In this document: positions 1 to 15,159 of the stretch, piece by piece
Layout of the letters: the number at the start of each line of letters is the position of its first letter
Numbering within the stretch: position 1 is the stretch's first letter
Assembly: GCA_002205965.3 (NCBI GenBank)
Contig: NADL03000748.1
Location: 2,294,001 to 2,358,000 of the forward strand
Direction: 5' to 3'
From: Kappaphycus alvarezii
Lineage: Eukaryota > Rhodophyta > Florideophyceae > Gigartinales > Solieriaceae
DNA: 64,000 bases
Notes under the pieces: generated by a model
The model's database searches: none
What the model saw: the letters and a program-made list of their open reading frames with translations, nothing else
What the model was told of the DNA's origin: nothing
Translations under genes and position numbers: made by a program

Positions 1-3000
1 GACCCTTGATGTCATTTTAATATAGAGTATATCTGTATCATCAAGCCTAAATCAGATGGGTAGATACCCATCTAAGATATGCATTTAAATTAATATTGAA
101 AAAAGATTGAATGGAAATATATTTATGGCTATAAGGCATGATTTGATGATCCATTCCCAGAGTCACTTTAACAGTCTTCATGTTGTTGATTTCAGGATCG
201 ATTATAATGTTAAAAAAGTTAGAATTAAAACTTTCTTGCTACACCAGAACTACCTTTACCATATCCAGAGTCAACTATGCTCCATAAGATATATTTTCAG
301 TGTCTGTGCGTGGATTAAAAAAATCCGACGTACGGGCATGGAAAATCTGTTATTCTTTGAGGTAGTCAACAAATGATAAGAATTTTCCAGTTTTTCCCAC
401 TGTACGAGGCTGAAGGGCCTTATTCTGAGTTCTGGGCCACAAGATAGCCATATATAAACTTTAAGATGCCGTGTTTGCATTAACAGCGATAATCTCGTCT
501 AAAAAGCCTTTTCATCGGACTCGGAGCCCGATGAACTGTCTTCATCATTCCTTTTGCTTTATTACTTCGTTTTTGAAATATTACGTTCCATTTGAAGGCA
601 CAAATCCCCTCACTTGTTGCAGCTAGTTTATCTGCATCCCTCTCGAATACAAAACAAGTTTTCCTACGATCAACCTTTCTAAGCATATTATGTGTAGAAA
701 AATAAAGGCAGTACACAACAAGAAAGTCCATGAATTCATATCTTTAAGGCTCCTTGGTAGGTAAAATGCTAAATAGCTATACAAATTGTCGATAATTCTT
801 TGAAAAATATCAGCGAGTTCAAAGTATTCCACTCTATAACAGTCAATATCCTTGGAAATATTGACTATTTTGTTGCGCATTATAGTTTCTTTTCTCCTAC
901 ACTTAAAATAAGAGTTCATATCCTGTAGAAATTAATTGAATCTATAAGACTTATTTAACTTTTGATTTTGCTTGACATAATTGATGATTAATCCCTAACT
1001 AATGTCCTGGTTTTCTCTGCTGCCTTCGATCTAGATTTAGTAAGGCATAATTGTTCATCAATCCCATGATTCTTAGCACGCAAAAACTCAAAGCAAAATG
1101 ATGTTTATCACGCACACAAATCATCATTCAGAACTAATGTCACCTATTTCTATGATCAATACCGACTATTTCGCAACCCTCTACGAACATAACATATTTC
1201 TATTGATTTTTTCTCCTGTTACCTTACTTTAGCGAAATTTATCACCTTGGTACGCCTCAAAAAGGTTTGGAAGACTACCGGAATCATATTTAGCTCAGGT
1301 TGTATTGGAATTTTTTTAATCGTCCCTTTCTTGTTTAACGTCACCCATTTCCCGGTCTCCACTTTCGTTTATTTTTACATTGATGGACAAGGGAAATCCA
1401 TCTCTATGGCTTAAAACAAGTATAAGATTTTTTAAAAACTCAATTCCCTTACAGAAATAATGTATGTTGTTATGTAAGTAGCTACTTATATGATGGCGAA
1501 CCTCTGTATCGGGGCCAGAGAAGTCATCCATCGAGTAGCTTGAGAAATCATCGGTGATGTACTTTAACAACTCTTTTTTTCGCCCATCCGTTGCTCCTGG
1601 ACGACTTCTTCTTGCAATGAAACGCGAATTTTTTTCCCAGGCGTAGTTCTGTCAGAGGTACCTTCCGAAAACGGAATATGTCTCATTCGAACGAATATCG
1701 GTTGCTGATCTGCTCGTCAAGAATAAGTCCATGACTATTGTCGCTCAAGTAGAGCACTAGATCGTCATTGGGAAGCTTTAACAGACTATTTTCTTGCCCA
1801 ATGTGATACTAGAGATTATTTACTCCCCAAAGGTAGTTTTATACAATTATGGAAGTGGAGAGGTATGGGGGCGTGGTTTCTTCTTTTCTGGCTGTTCCAC
1901 CAGCAGCCGTTGGACATTATTTTCTTCATTTGTATATGGTTACTAGTACGGAAATCAACTTTTCCTGCGTGGAATTCCATTCAAGAGCGAGAGAATGTCC
2001 ACTAACACGCAATAATCAAAGAAATATCGTGCTACGGATTACTTGTAATCTGCCATCAGTAACTGAGAATTACTAATTTGAAAAGAAGTAATGGAAAGTT
2101 GGTCCAGCGATATTTGGAGAGAAGAGGTGCAAAATGCTGATAATATTTCAAAATTATGGGGCATACACATTTCGAGGTGTCTCTGAAAAATTAAACAAAT
2201 AAAACTTTTCCTGAGAATTATAAAAAAATCATGAATGATTACTGCTGATTTTTTGCAGGTTTTAGGAGACGGTAAACTACTTGCGTGAAAAATTTATTTT
2301 ACTTTTACATGAAAAAGATAGATCATACTAATTTGCTCTCCGAATTTGATCAAATCAAAATGTACACCCACACTTGACATTAGATTCATTTTAGAATTAT
2401 ATCCTACAGTATCCAAAGGAAGAGTTTCATCCATTTCCTCTCACCCAGAGAACTCAATGCGACGCGTTCACGGGCCACTTTCTAATTTATCTCACTTTCG
2501 TATTATATGCTTTTAGGACTTTGAAACCTCTTTCCTCCAATACAAGGGCGGTATATACTCGTACAGAAATATCGTACCAAATGTATCCCTGTGAAAACAC
2601 GAAACTTTTATTGAAAACTTGCTATGTACGTAGTATATAGTATGCGTAATAATTTCGCAGCCTACCACTGGATCGTTTTTAAGCTGCCATCTGTGGAAAA
2701 AAATTAATAGCTGTTCATTTCTTGCGCTTCTCGACTTAAAAATATTAAGCAAATCTTAATTGAATTTTAAGACTAAACTATCCGAGATTATGGATCTGTT
2801 ATGGACTTTTACACGTTCCCTTTTCCAAGTATTCAAACGAAGTAGTTCGCATCAATATCATTCATTGTATTTTTATTCATTCACCCAAATAAGTAGCTAA
2901 AATGGGGGGAAAACTGTGGCGCAGAAAGAAAGATCTCGGCTATTTAATTTTCAATTCAACTCAGCATTAGCAGCTCCCGAAGTACCTTCCAAAAAGAGCA

Positions 3001-5085
3001 CAGTGAATTAAAAAATCCACAATATGGTACAAAGGCTCATAACATGTGATTAATATAAGTAGAAAGCAGTTTCATAGATTTTAACTGACTTTAAATATTT
3101 TAAAATCCAAGTGGGTCACAATTTTTACGTATGAACTTCTATCGCATCAAGGTAAACTTCGGAAATCTTCAAGCAAAAATTTGGCCAGTTTTTGCAGACT
3201 CCAAATTATTATGCACATCTTCTATGTATATTTATATTCTCTTTGATACTCAAAAAATAATAATAAATTTTTATTATGCCTTAAGATTTGATTCACCACT
3301 TCTTCCCGGCCTTCTCGAAGGTATGGGCGCTGACTCACTTCTCAACTCATCTGTTACAGTTTTGATGTCTTTTAATTTCTGTGTTATTCTCAGAATTCTC
3401 TGTGCAATCAAATTGAAAACTGCTGAAAAATCCATGGCCTCATTTTAAATGTACTTGAACGCGAAATAAAACATTTTCAGCACCAATTTCTATCCCTCGC
3501 CCTATCGAAACGTCTTTTGCAATTACAGTTTACCCTCGTAGCAAATTTAGCTATCAAATATTATTAATGTGATACTTTTTGTGAAATTGTGTCACCGAGT
3601 TCATATAAATATGAAATTTGACCTTATATTCTTTTTAACAAATTTATTTTGTAATATTTTTCACCTCAAATTGGAGTGCACTTTGAAGCACAAATATCTA
3701 CATTATATCCGAGCAAGTTTGATTGAGTCCTATCAATGAGTTAGCCGCTATGAGTTATGATGTTTGACTTCAAAGGTGGAATATCAAACTTAATTTTCTG
3801 GGATATGTTCGTGCTGTAAATATGCTTCAAAAACCTATGAAGTACAAAAGTAAAGTTCTTCTGATAAAAAGCGGTTATATGTTATTTCAGTTCTTTGCAC
3901 GAAATATGAATGAATGATTTGAACTACTAGTGCTTTTCTGAGATGCAAACATGATAAACATAAAAATTTAGGAAGAATCAGGACACAACATTCCAACAAT
4001 AGGAAAAAAATTTCCTAAAGGTATAATTGTTAAGAATGATCATACTTTCAGCATCTGAATAATTCTGAGAGGAATCTACTAAAATGGGTTCACATTAATT
4101 TCTAATGTAACCAGTTTATGATGATGCGTATAGATCTTTAAGTCCCGAAATGTTATCAAGCAGTGTTTACATGCAGTTCCTTAGTCAAATTAAATAAATT
4201 TTGTATTTAATTTTTGCTCCTACCGGCTCTTTATATTATTCTTATCTTGAAATTCGAAGAAGTTTTGTCAAGTACCCTGTTTGAATGAATGAAACTGAAG
4301 ATGAAAATAAGCTTGAAATGAAAGAATTCAATTGATTACAAATGAAACTCTAGTCAAAATATAAAGAAAGACAGGTAAAAGTCTGTATAGAGGTATAACT
4401 GTAAGTAAATGTACTGGTTCTAAACTATTCAAGATATTCTCATTTTCTTGGCCAACTACTACTGTTCTACCCTTTTTGGAAAATATTCAGTTTACTGCCA
4501 TGATTTTCAATCCTTTCGATATTTGGCTGAGTATTACCGAATACCAAGTATAATTTCTCATCTTTTAGAGAATTTATGGAGACGAAAAAATTAATTGACT
4601 TAATAAGGTCAATAGGAGGTCAAATATTAGCTAATCCTATAATTAATGTCTCAGGTATCCAAATTACAGTTGTTATCGTATTTTGTCAAAGGTACTCGAA
4701 ATATGTTCAGGTATTTCTTTCCAAGGTTCTTTTTAATAGTGTCCCTAAATCAATTTTCATTCACGAAAAGAAACTGGTATATATTTATAAAGATAGATAA
4801 AAGTGGAAGATGATAATCACTACTGAAATTAAGAGCAGAACTTGTTGCAAACATTTTAAGAATTCATAAAATTCCAATATTCCCTCTTTACTACCCATGA
4901 TATTTTAACTTCATTTTGAATAAACCAGAAGACTTTCAGTATTTTATGACGTATATTACTAGTGTACTTATCTCGGAGGCAATTTGTACACTTTGAAATT
5001 CTCCGTATACTTTTCTGTTTAAAGAAATATGATTCTATATCTAAGACAAAATTCGGTCATTCCCTGAAAAAAATACATCTTTTAT

Positions 5086-5128
5086 GTTGAACCCCGCAGG
5101 CAAAGACATTTGCCTGCGGGAGTTCAAC
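5086..5128. repeat. GC-rich hairpin in AT-rich DNA
   Basis: The left arm GTTGAACCCCGCAGGCAAA (5086-5104) and the right arm TTTGCCTGCGGGAGTTCAAC (5109-5128) pair almost perfectly around a GACA loop, with one unpaired or mismatched position. The stem is much more GC-rich than its surroundings. It could be the end of a small mobile element or a foldback remnant. No adjacent gene explains it as a terminator. Confidence 0.75.
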
Positions 5129-6868
5129 AAATAAATTGAAATACGGAAATACATTTGTTTGAATTTGATGAAAGAAGAATGCCAAGTTGCGCTTATTTTG
5201 TTGAAAAAATAAATGATAACGATTTGAAGCGTTCAGTAATCAATTTTGAGGTCATTGCAGACGTATTGGATCTCTATTAGAGTCCTTGGTTGGATTTTAA
5301 TTAAACCGAATTAGAAGGGCTGGAAAAAATTTTGAAATAGAGAACTAAACTTTAAATTTACACCCTTGTTTATTTTGTAGATCTTATTCTTTACTTATTG
5401 AGTGTCAAAATATAAATTGAATGAGTAAAGTTTCGACAGGAAAGTACACAAATATTTCCTCTTGAAAATAAAGGAGTTTTTAAATTTTTGAAGCCAATGA
5501 AAATATTTGCTCTTTAATTTTTATTGAAGATTAATAGGGCCAATAATCTGATGCGCCTTTCATTTAATTATTGTTATCTAATCTTCTCTATAAATTTATT
5601 TATTTTGGTCTATTTTGAAACATTTCAAGAGTTTAGTTTCTTCTGATATCAAAACATTAACTATCGATATGTCACAGTGATTAGTATATATTTTTTTCAA
5701 AGAAAACGACTCAATTTGCGGGTTCTTTACTACTCGTATTAATCTCGATGTACTCTAAATAACTTGAAGACTTTTCGCGCAATTGAATATTTGGAATACT
5801 CTGGAGAGCTTTTGAGTAGGAAAACTGGTTCCACGGGATAATGTCTCCATATTCGTGAAGTTTTGGACAAAATGCGTCATACTTTCTGGTTTACTGAGAT
5901 CAACCGAATTTTCATGGTATGCAATAAGTTTTTAATTAATTTCGCTTTTCAGACTACAGTTTGTCGTCTTTGGACAGGACTAATCAGGATTTCTATTTCA
6001 AATAATGCATAAATAAGATGCATTCATTTTGAATTCAGAAAAAGAAATAAAAATCAACGTATCTCTAAGATGGATCTATATGTGCAACTGATCTCGTCTA
6101 TTCTCATGAATAGATTTCATAGTACCTAATTTGCTATCATTTTGATGTAAAGTGCTAAAAGTACATAATTCGGTTCAATGCAAATCAATATGTTCCATAA
6201 TTATGCGTGCATGGGTTTTTGTCTTCCGTAAGGAAAACTTCACGCCCTATATAAGATGGATTGGGAAAATGTGCTTTAAATATTGAACAAATGCGTAGCA
6301 TGACGGCCTGCTCGAAGTCTTACGCCAATTTATTAGTTTCGTATACAATTCTAAGGATTTTGGAGAATCTTGGCCGGACCTGATGGACCTTCGACACCAT
6401 AATGACTACTTATAGACTCATATTGGTGCTTTAAACGCTAAATATGCCTTGTAATGCGAAATATTTTTACATACTTGTTGATAGAAGGAAATTATACCTT
6501 CCTTTTCACGCGTGAAGTGTTTTTTCAAGCAAAGTCCACTATGAATCTGAAGAAGTAACCTGTTAAATAACGAGTAACCCTCCTCTATCTCATGTTTTTA
6601 TTTTTAAATTCCATTATGCCTAAGACACGCATCATTCCCAACCATTTGTTCTTTATGTTTTTTTACTTACGAAGACAAATATTTCTTTTATTTCTTTTTT
6701 TCGATTTTAGCTGCCTGGTTTGGTGTAAAATAATTTTTCCGTGTCCAAAAAAATCTCAAATCACTTCAAAAGTATGTTACAAAATAGCTAATGCAGTCTA
6801 ATGAAAAAATCTCAGCGCTTATTTTTCACGTTAATGAAACAAATGTTCTGACACTTCAAACCAAATTA

Positions 6869-6895
6869 TTTGGGAACTCCACAGGTTCCCCAAAA
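6869..6895. repeat. Short imperfect hairpin
   Basis: TTTGGGAAC and GTTCCCCAAA face each other across a short loop, with one bulged G. It is weaker than the hairpin at 5.1 kb and may be chance, although GC-rich stems are rare in this AT-rich flank. Confidence 0.4.
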
Positions 6896-9800
6896 TATTT
6901 TATTTTTGGTCTTATTATGTCCATCAGTCGGCTAATTTGACTTATTTACACGAAAAATTAAATTTCCCAACTCTTTTTGAGAAATATGTGAGTATTTAGG
7001 TTATTTTCACCAAATTCTAGCCACCAACAAAGCATTGATTGACTTCTTTACTCGTAAGGAAGAATTTAATACTAAGAAATCATCAAAATAGTGAGACAAA
7101 GATCCATGAGATAGATTGAGGAAAAAGTATAAACGAATTGGGCATATTAGTTGAATATATTTAGAGGTCAAGATTACGCGAACAAAAAAAGCTTCCGCGA
7201 CACTTACTTTTAATAAGTTAGGTTACAATAATGTCATAGGTGTACCTTGGAAAATTATGACCATTTTTAGTTGGCGTGGTTAGGATATTTGAAATTAAAG
7301 ATAATTCAAAGGCAATTTCAAGAGACGCAGAACCTAGATAGTATCAAATTTTTCTTTTAGGAATTATTTCAAATCTAAACAGCTGGTTTGATTCCGCCCT
7401 AAATTTGCCCAATATCGTTTTGGAGAGAAATATATTTGATTTTTGGTTCGATTATTAAATGAGCAGCCTTTGTTCTAAATTTCAAGATAATTGTTTAAAA
7501 GATTAAAACGAACAAAAAAATGTTTTAACCACCCAATAAACCCTTAATCACTTCAAAGTTTGCTAATTCTTCCAAATTTTAAAGGGAAACAAAAAACATG
7601 TTTTGGGATACCAAATAAACCCTGAATTGCTTCAATCTAGGCATTTTCACATTTCGTTTCATTTTGATTTAAACGGAAGCATTTTCTTAAATCTGCATGA
7701 AGGAACCAAAAAAATTGTTTAAACAGTTAAATTTGGAAACTTTTACTTTTAAATACTTTAAGAACCTTAGTTGGGAAGTGGAGAAAATGAGATCTCATTT
7801 ATTGACAACGGTTTATGAAGAGAGTGTGCCGAGCAAGTCCTTTACATTATCCTGCTTCTAAGTAATGTGAACTAGGATAAGCAGTCCATATATTATAGTT
7901 CAAATGGGAACTTTGCTCGTGACAGAGCATTGAGATCATAAACTATAGCAAAAAACATTTGGCTCCCAATAGAGACATCTAAATCCGGTCCATATTTCAA
8001 GATGCAAGATGCACGAAAAACAGTGTAAGAAAACAAACCATTCTGAAAACTTAATGGGTAATAGAATCATTTTCATATTTTAAGATGCACACTGATTGGT
8101 GAACCTCTTAAAAAGACCATATAACTTACCTTATAAATTAATTTTTGTTAAATAGAGTTTTCCGGGTGTACAAAAGATAAAATCGATGAGAGCAGGAGAA
8201 AAGATACAAATTTGGAGTAAATTAATTATATGTATATAAATTTTATTCTGTGAGGCAACCTCAAAATTATATTTGACTCTGTTGACATATCTCGCATCAA
8301 GGAGCTCCGGAGAGAAGTTAGCAGGGGTGCTATATACCAAGTACGGATAGATGCTGCCACCTATTTGATTGAATGGACTATGAGAACGAGAGTTGGCTTA
8401 TTAATTGTAGTCGCCATCGAAAGTAGTTTTTGAGCTGATTCAGCCGTTGAAAGTATAGCTGCAGAGATTAATTCAGCTCTCTGTTTATGTTTTCAAGCTT
8501 TATAAACTACAAATTAGTATTTGTCTTTTATATTCCCTACTGTTCCAATACATTTATTTTCTTGGCATTGATGCCCTTAATTATTTAGAAACCTGTAAAA
8601 AGCATATTCACAATACAATATAGGTGGAGCGAGGTGCATGAGATTAATTTGTATAGACATATGAACTGATTGGAACGTATCGTTATTATTATGTTTTCTT
8701 AATGTTATTCACGCACACGGTAGTTAAGAGTCTGTGACTCGAGCTCCAATGTAATTCTTTTTTTATATGTTTCTTTTTTCTATCAAATATTTAAAATTAC
8801 CTTATGGAACATCGAGCAAATCATTAATCTTGTTACGCCGTAGAGGTGTTAATTCACTATACTTATGACATCTGTATTTGGACCGTAGTCCTTCGCAGAG
8901 TCATTTTCATTTATTTCCTTTTTTGGAACAATTTATTAGACACGACTGTAGATCTGTCATATACTTTATGGAACTCCATTCCGCGAATTCAGCGCAGCCC
9001 ATTGTCGACAATTTATTTTTTTCTAAAGATACTATCAAGATTGCAGCCGTTTTCAGAACTGCTGACTTTTCAAGAACTTTCTTTCTCTCAATTTTCTAAA
9101 TCTATAACACATATTGCAGGGGAATATATCCATTTGGAAGCACAGGAAATTACATTTCTCTAAAGTAAATGGCCCTTAAAATATCATCATATGGTGATTT
9201 CAAGATCTTCGACCTCATTTAGCGTGATTTTATAATTCTTGTGTATTTTTAACTATTTTGGAGCGCAATAAAAATTACAAAAATCTGCATCAAAACCCCG
9301 AACCAATGTTAATCGTTGCTCCTTCACCGAAGCTTTGTCTCCATGTTTCATTTAAAAATGAAAGCATTACGTTTTCTATCCTTCAATTCTTTTTCGATTT
9401 GTATAGACTCAAAAAATGTGAAGATTACTTTTTTGTCTCCTTTTAGCGTGATGATATTTAGCGATACTTTTCGGTACTATAAAAGATGAGAAATACGAAA
9501 GCAATCGTTTCCAGTTCAATTGCCTCGTTGCACCTGAAACGGTGAACCTATATGATTTTAGTTTTCTTTTTGTGTATCTCTTAAAGATTTTCGTGGTTAT
9601 TTGTGTTAAGACGACAACTTAATCTTGATTTTCAGAGAAGGAGAGCATTTATTGATTTTTTTTGTGAAATACATGTTTTATACATCCGAATATGGTTAAT
9701 TACAGGGATACTAAAATAATTCGGATTGATTTCAACTAAGGTATAAATTTTTAGGCTTTATATGAATAATAAAGTTATATACAAGTCTAATACGTTTAAC

Positions 9801-12300
9801 GAACTCGATGCTTGTTCATTTCTCATGAGAACGGAATAAAATTATATCCAAGCTTATGAAAATTTTTATTTGTATCGCATATTATGTTTTATATCCACAA
9901 GTAAGTATACTTAAACCTTTTCTAGTTCTACTGATTCTCAAATAGCCCATGCTGATACTTTTTAGTATGAAGTACAATTTTTAGAGAACTTATTCCAATT
10001 CTATTCAATAGAAATATTATGCCTGCATTAATGAGAACATGTGAGCATAAAGCTTTTGAAAAGTCAGAAAGGATAAAATAATATAGAGAGGCTCTAGCAT
10101 CCTCTATTTGCATCTTTATTTGAATTATTAGGTTAAATAGAATGAATAACATTTGCAGTTGCAGATGAGTATAAATAGTTGCTACGCGCAGAAATGATGA
10201 AAAGATCTTGAAAGAGCTAGAATAACACTCTGAAAATTATCTATTTCTTTTTTCAAGATTTAATTGGTTGCATGACATTTTCTAAAGACTTTTTACGATA
10301 AGAACATTTAAACCTACTAAAGTACAAATTTCTATTAGTTTTGTTGTCCGTAATTAATTTGAGGATTTCGTAAAACCCTTATTAAACCTATTAATTTTTG
10401 GAAACATTCTAACCTTTGACGGTCGGAGATGTTTTTGATTTTTTATAATACCTTTCCTTGTTTTCTTGGATTGTGTGGCAGAAGTACCTTTAAAAGAATC
10501 TAAATTTTGAAAACATCAATGATTCTGCTCCAAAAATGCCACGGAAAAAGCAAATTTGTATATTCTTATAACTTTGAATTATGTAAGACACATTTACCAT
10601 CTGTTGTCCAGAAGAGGCAAAATGAGAGCTGATTCAAAAATACCATTACATTGATATTTAAAGAACTTTTTGATTTGTATTTTATTTTATATGGACCCAA
10701 GAAGAGCATAGATTGTTCGTTGATGTCATCATGAGATCAATTCATCGTACTAGGTAACCTGTAGAGAATTCATAGGTAGCTCTGCGTGCTGCACTTTTGA
10801 ACGATGAGTATATGAAAGCCAGCCGTCTAGTTGAAAGTTTGTTCTGAAAACTACCTGACTACTATCGCTTCTTTCTCGGAGAACCAGTGGCCAACAATAA
10901 TTTATTAAGCTTCCAACTCATTAATTAGCCAGAAACATGTTACCATAAAGCATTATTTTGAAATTGGATCTTTAAAGTTTAAGGTCTTGTATTTATAAAA
11001 ACTGTCCGGATCAGTCAAATTATGCATTGAATGAAATTTTATTGTCACTTACCAAAATTTAAGAGACACGTAACTTCAGTAAATTACTGATACCTTCCTT
11101 TCCAGTCAAAACTGAAAAACTTAAAATTTTAATTCATTTTTCAATATCAAAATTTAATGTAACTAGTCATTTTTCGTAAAGTATCTTTGACTTCATTAGA
11201 TAATTCTGCAAAATTCTTACGTACTTTTACCCGTAAGTTTCTTTACTTTGCTCATTTGATCAATAGTCAAAATATAAAATTACTCAAACATAAAATTAGT
11301 TCACTCAGTAGTCTACTGGCTTCCAATCTACAATTTTCAATTTATACTCTAAAAACTACAGAGATCTATAGGCATCAACTTTATGTAGCATTACGTAGCC
11401 TTTGCATTGTTTAGTTCTTCTAATTTTTATGCAGATTCATTCTCGCCTGTCCATCCAACGAAAAACAATGGTATAAATTAATTGAATAATGAAAATGTAT
11501 TTTAAAATCCAAGAAAGCAAATATTTTTGTAGTAATTTCATTATTGAATACGAATAAATTAAATTATGTATAAACTTTAACCAAAAGTCACGTGAAAGTT
11601 CAAGCATAAGTAAGCCCTGAATTTTTGCATGTTTTTATATTGTGGAATTTATTTTCCATCTGAGGAGGCAGATGAAATGGTTGGTAGATTATTCGAAATT
11701 TTGATAAAATGGTGAATATTAAAACATTTGGATAGCACGGAACACTGGAATAAGTAAAAATATATCTAGTTTAAATAATGTCCAGTCGCTTTCGGCCTCC
11801 GGATATGACAGTGAAATATAGTGAAATTTTCTTTACTCGCTTGAAAACATAAAACTTTTACAATGCTTTCATACTGAAGGGATATCATAAATTCCAATTT
11901 TTACATTAATTTATAATTCTATCTCAATTCCGTATCTGAAACAGGTTAGATTTTCTGCCATAAGTGAATTATAAAAACCCATGTTTCATAGGTCAAAACT
12001 GGGCAGAAAATTATGTACATCTTTAAGTGTACGGGATTTTTCCTGAGGCACTATTCAAAAAATATGCGGTATTATTATGCATGGATACCAAAGCAGTAGT
12101 AGATCAGCCATTGTCTCGTTATACTGGTGTCCAATGACCCTAACCAACTTCATCTGTGCATCTCGCTCTTTAACGTACTTTAAGTGTGCTTGTAATAAAA
12201 TTTTCGATAGTAACTGTACCGAGTAAAGAAAATACGCGGGAAAATGTCGGAAAATATCTTCGCAAAAAACTAGCTTAAGATTTTAAGAATATTTATTGGC

Positions 12301-15159
12301 CGATGCTCTAAATAAAGAATTTAAAGTTGCTGTCCTTACAAAACTAAAACTATGTCACAGCTGGCCCCCTTGTATCCACTAGGAAATTCCCTTCCATCAC
12401 TACGTCGTCACTGTAAATGAAAAATCTTGGTCTCTTTTCGAGCAGGATCAAATAGATGATAGCGAGACAGCTGCGTTGATTGGACAACAGAAACCTTTTC
12501 AAACCCTTTACGAAATTTGCATAGATAGGGTTCCACCGACATATGAAGGCTGAAATAAACTTTAGCGAAAGTAAGTTCTGTTTTTAGTTTAGCATCTATT
12601 TAAAATAAACATACTACCCAGATTTGAAGTCCTTTTTTTCTTTTTCATTAGAATATTTCGCTCCACCATCATGAGATGTGTTATATTCGTTTGATTTATT
12701 TGTCCAATGACGCCTCCATGAAAATGACGCTCCGCCAGGCAAGCGCGACAGGCACAATATTACTATTGCGTCATTCTTTTGCTCCTTTTTCGATCTTATA
12801 TGCTTCCTGGAAGTTTTCCAGTGCCGTTACAGCAGCAATTGCCTCCAATGTGAGGACATCTCAAAGGATGTTACATGAAAAACCTCCTGTTGGGAGTGAC
12901 CTGGTACTCCCTGTTCTGTTTTAAATTGCTATCTTTGGTTAAAGGAGACACGCTTTTGTACATTAATGTGTCAGGCCATTCAGTAATCGGAGGCGTGAAA
13001 AAAGGAAAAGAGAACCGTTCACAAAATCTGGCTGAAGCATAAGAAAGAATATCCGTTGAAGTTGATGTCTCTGGTTCTAACAATGGCAAAAATTTAGTGA
13101 AAAAGCTCTCCAAGAAAGAAGAATACCGCGTGCATGAATCAATGACAAGATAAGCTCAGAAACAGCGTTCTAATGGCTCTAACAGACAGTTGAAACCATG
13201 CAGATTAATGTTGCTTTATAGAGGGGGTAAGAGGTAATTTGGAGCTAATGCAACAGAGTAAGCAGCGCAATTACAAATCATTGAAGTCTTTGGCGGTGGA
13301 GGAATGGAACTCTAGAATTTCTTTGTTTCTGATGCCCGATACTGATCCTCAATTTATTAAGAAATTTATGGAGATAGAACAACAGCCTGTGCTTATAGGG
13401 ATGCAGGAAATGTTGAGAAAGCTTCTGTGAGCAATTTAGGAAGCCCAGCAAAAGTAATTAAAAGAGAGATCGCAAAAATTCCCCCACATATCGACTTAAA
13501 AGTATTGAAAACAATTCTAATGAGAGCAAAACGAAGCGCGTTTTAGAGGCTGGGTCAATTGGCTAAACTTTGTCCAAGTAAAATGTGTCCAACCTAGAGA
13601 GAGATACAATGACTCCATATGGTCTATTAACGCATTATTAAGACGATCGTACTTGCAAAATTCTGTATATCTCGCTTTGGATTGTAGCTTTGTAGTCTAC
13701 TTAAAGCGTGGTCACTGAATTCATTGTGCAGTATTACCATTGGAACATTTTCTGCGGACTGAATGTTATCCTCCGACAACCAATTGTCTCTTATATTCCG
13801 ATTCCATCACCGAAAAATCCTTCACGACGTTCTTCCACCAACATATTGTGAAGGATTCAACATGCCTTCAGAACCATACACATATCTTGGCATTACCAAA
13901 ACCTAAATGGAACATAAAGCACGTCAAACCGCTTGAAAAAGGCACCGAATACGTGTTCCACACTCTCTCTTGCACTCTCTCGTAAACGTACATTCTTTTG
14001 GGACTTTTCCCCTTTCCTATGTTCGTGGAGCTCATGAATATCTTTCACTCTGGATCAATTCCATCCGTGAGATAATAAAACCAATAGAACTGCTCTCCGT
14101 ACAACGTTATTGGGCTTTCATTGTAGGAAATCTCCCAGATAGTATCTCGCTAATGTATGGACTGACCCTTAGAATATTGAGGTCACCCATTGACCCTGGG
14201 TAACCGCACGAAAGGTGTCGTATCCACAAATCTAAGTCACAAATGGCCTCCATTAGAAGACTTGGAGACCATTACTACCTCTTTATTATTCCTTTAAGGG
14301 CCTTGAGACACGCGCCCACGCCCATTCCGCACAGTGGAGACACCCTAGCCAGCCAGGTAATCCTATTTCAGCGAAGGAATTCTCTATTCTCTGTATGTAA
14401 CCAGGTGTTGGAGAGCGAATTTAGTTATCGGAAAAGAGGTTAACAATCATCTTGCAGAACGCCTTAACAGAATCAAGAGTTGTAGACTCGCTGAAACGCA
14501 ATGAATCGCCTAAGCTATCAGCTAGGTAACCGTAACATATGTAGCGCAAAGCCGCAACCACTATAAGCAACCGAGACGCGCCATATTTTCCCGTGCAGTC
14601 TTGTCTTAGCCCAGATCGCAGCACATCACTTTCAAGAACCACAGATGAGACTAATTTGCGGAAAACATTCTTCGGCATCCGAAACCGGCGTTCGAATAGA
14701 TTATAAGGACAAAAGGGCCGAGTTTCCCATAACAGCCGTCCTACGCTTTTTCATGTTTCCAAAAGTAGTCCAACATAAGCATTCTATGTTCTGGGGAAAA
14801 TTTCCTGAATGTATTGGCCTGCCTGCCTGCCCGAGATCCATCCCACTTCCCTTTCTCTAGTACTCTGGATGTAACGGTATCATCTGCATATACAACCAGA
14901 TTGCCACTGTCAGATATACATCATCATCAAAATTCCCACGAGCCGATGTCCTTTGCTAATCCACTCTCTCGGACCCGATAGGTAAAGTAGGTGATACCGT
15001 AATTTGAATCTCAACCACCGACTGAGATAGCTAGCGTGCACCTCGGTGGCTCCACCGGTGCTTGGAGAAGAGATGAATCGCAGGCAAGTAGGATTGAAGG
15101 ACGAGCTGGGAAGATGGAAAACGAGCGAACAGGTGGGTCGCCGTGGCCGTTAGTCCTAT
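12301..15159. other. Compositional transition, no assignable gene
   Basis: Base composition rises from AT-rich to balanced across this stretch. Short open frames (60-85 codons) occur around 12.7, 13.2, 13.7-14.4 and 14.6-14.9 kb on both strands. None has a motif I recognise. The 13.2-13.4 kb plus-strand frame has natural-looking residue composition and could be a transposon remnant. I assign no product. Confidence 0.4.

Larger units (their letters stand above)
1..12300. other. AT-rich gene-poor flank
   Basis: This stretch is strongly AT-rich by eye, roughly one third G+C. The open frames in it are short (about 60 to 105 codons), lie on both strands, and show no recognisable domain, no biased composition and no pairing into a longer product. 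I see no RNA gene. Apart from two short hairpins near 5.1 and 6.9 kb, nothing stands out. Old, fully eroded transposon sequence is the likeliest content, by analogy with the recognisable remnants in the AT-rich right flank, but that is inference. Confidence 0.6.
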
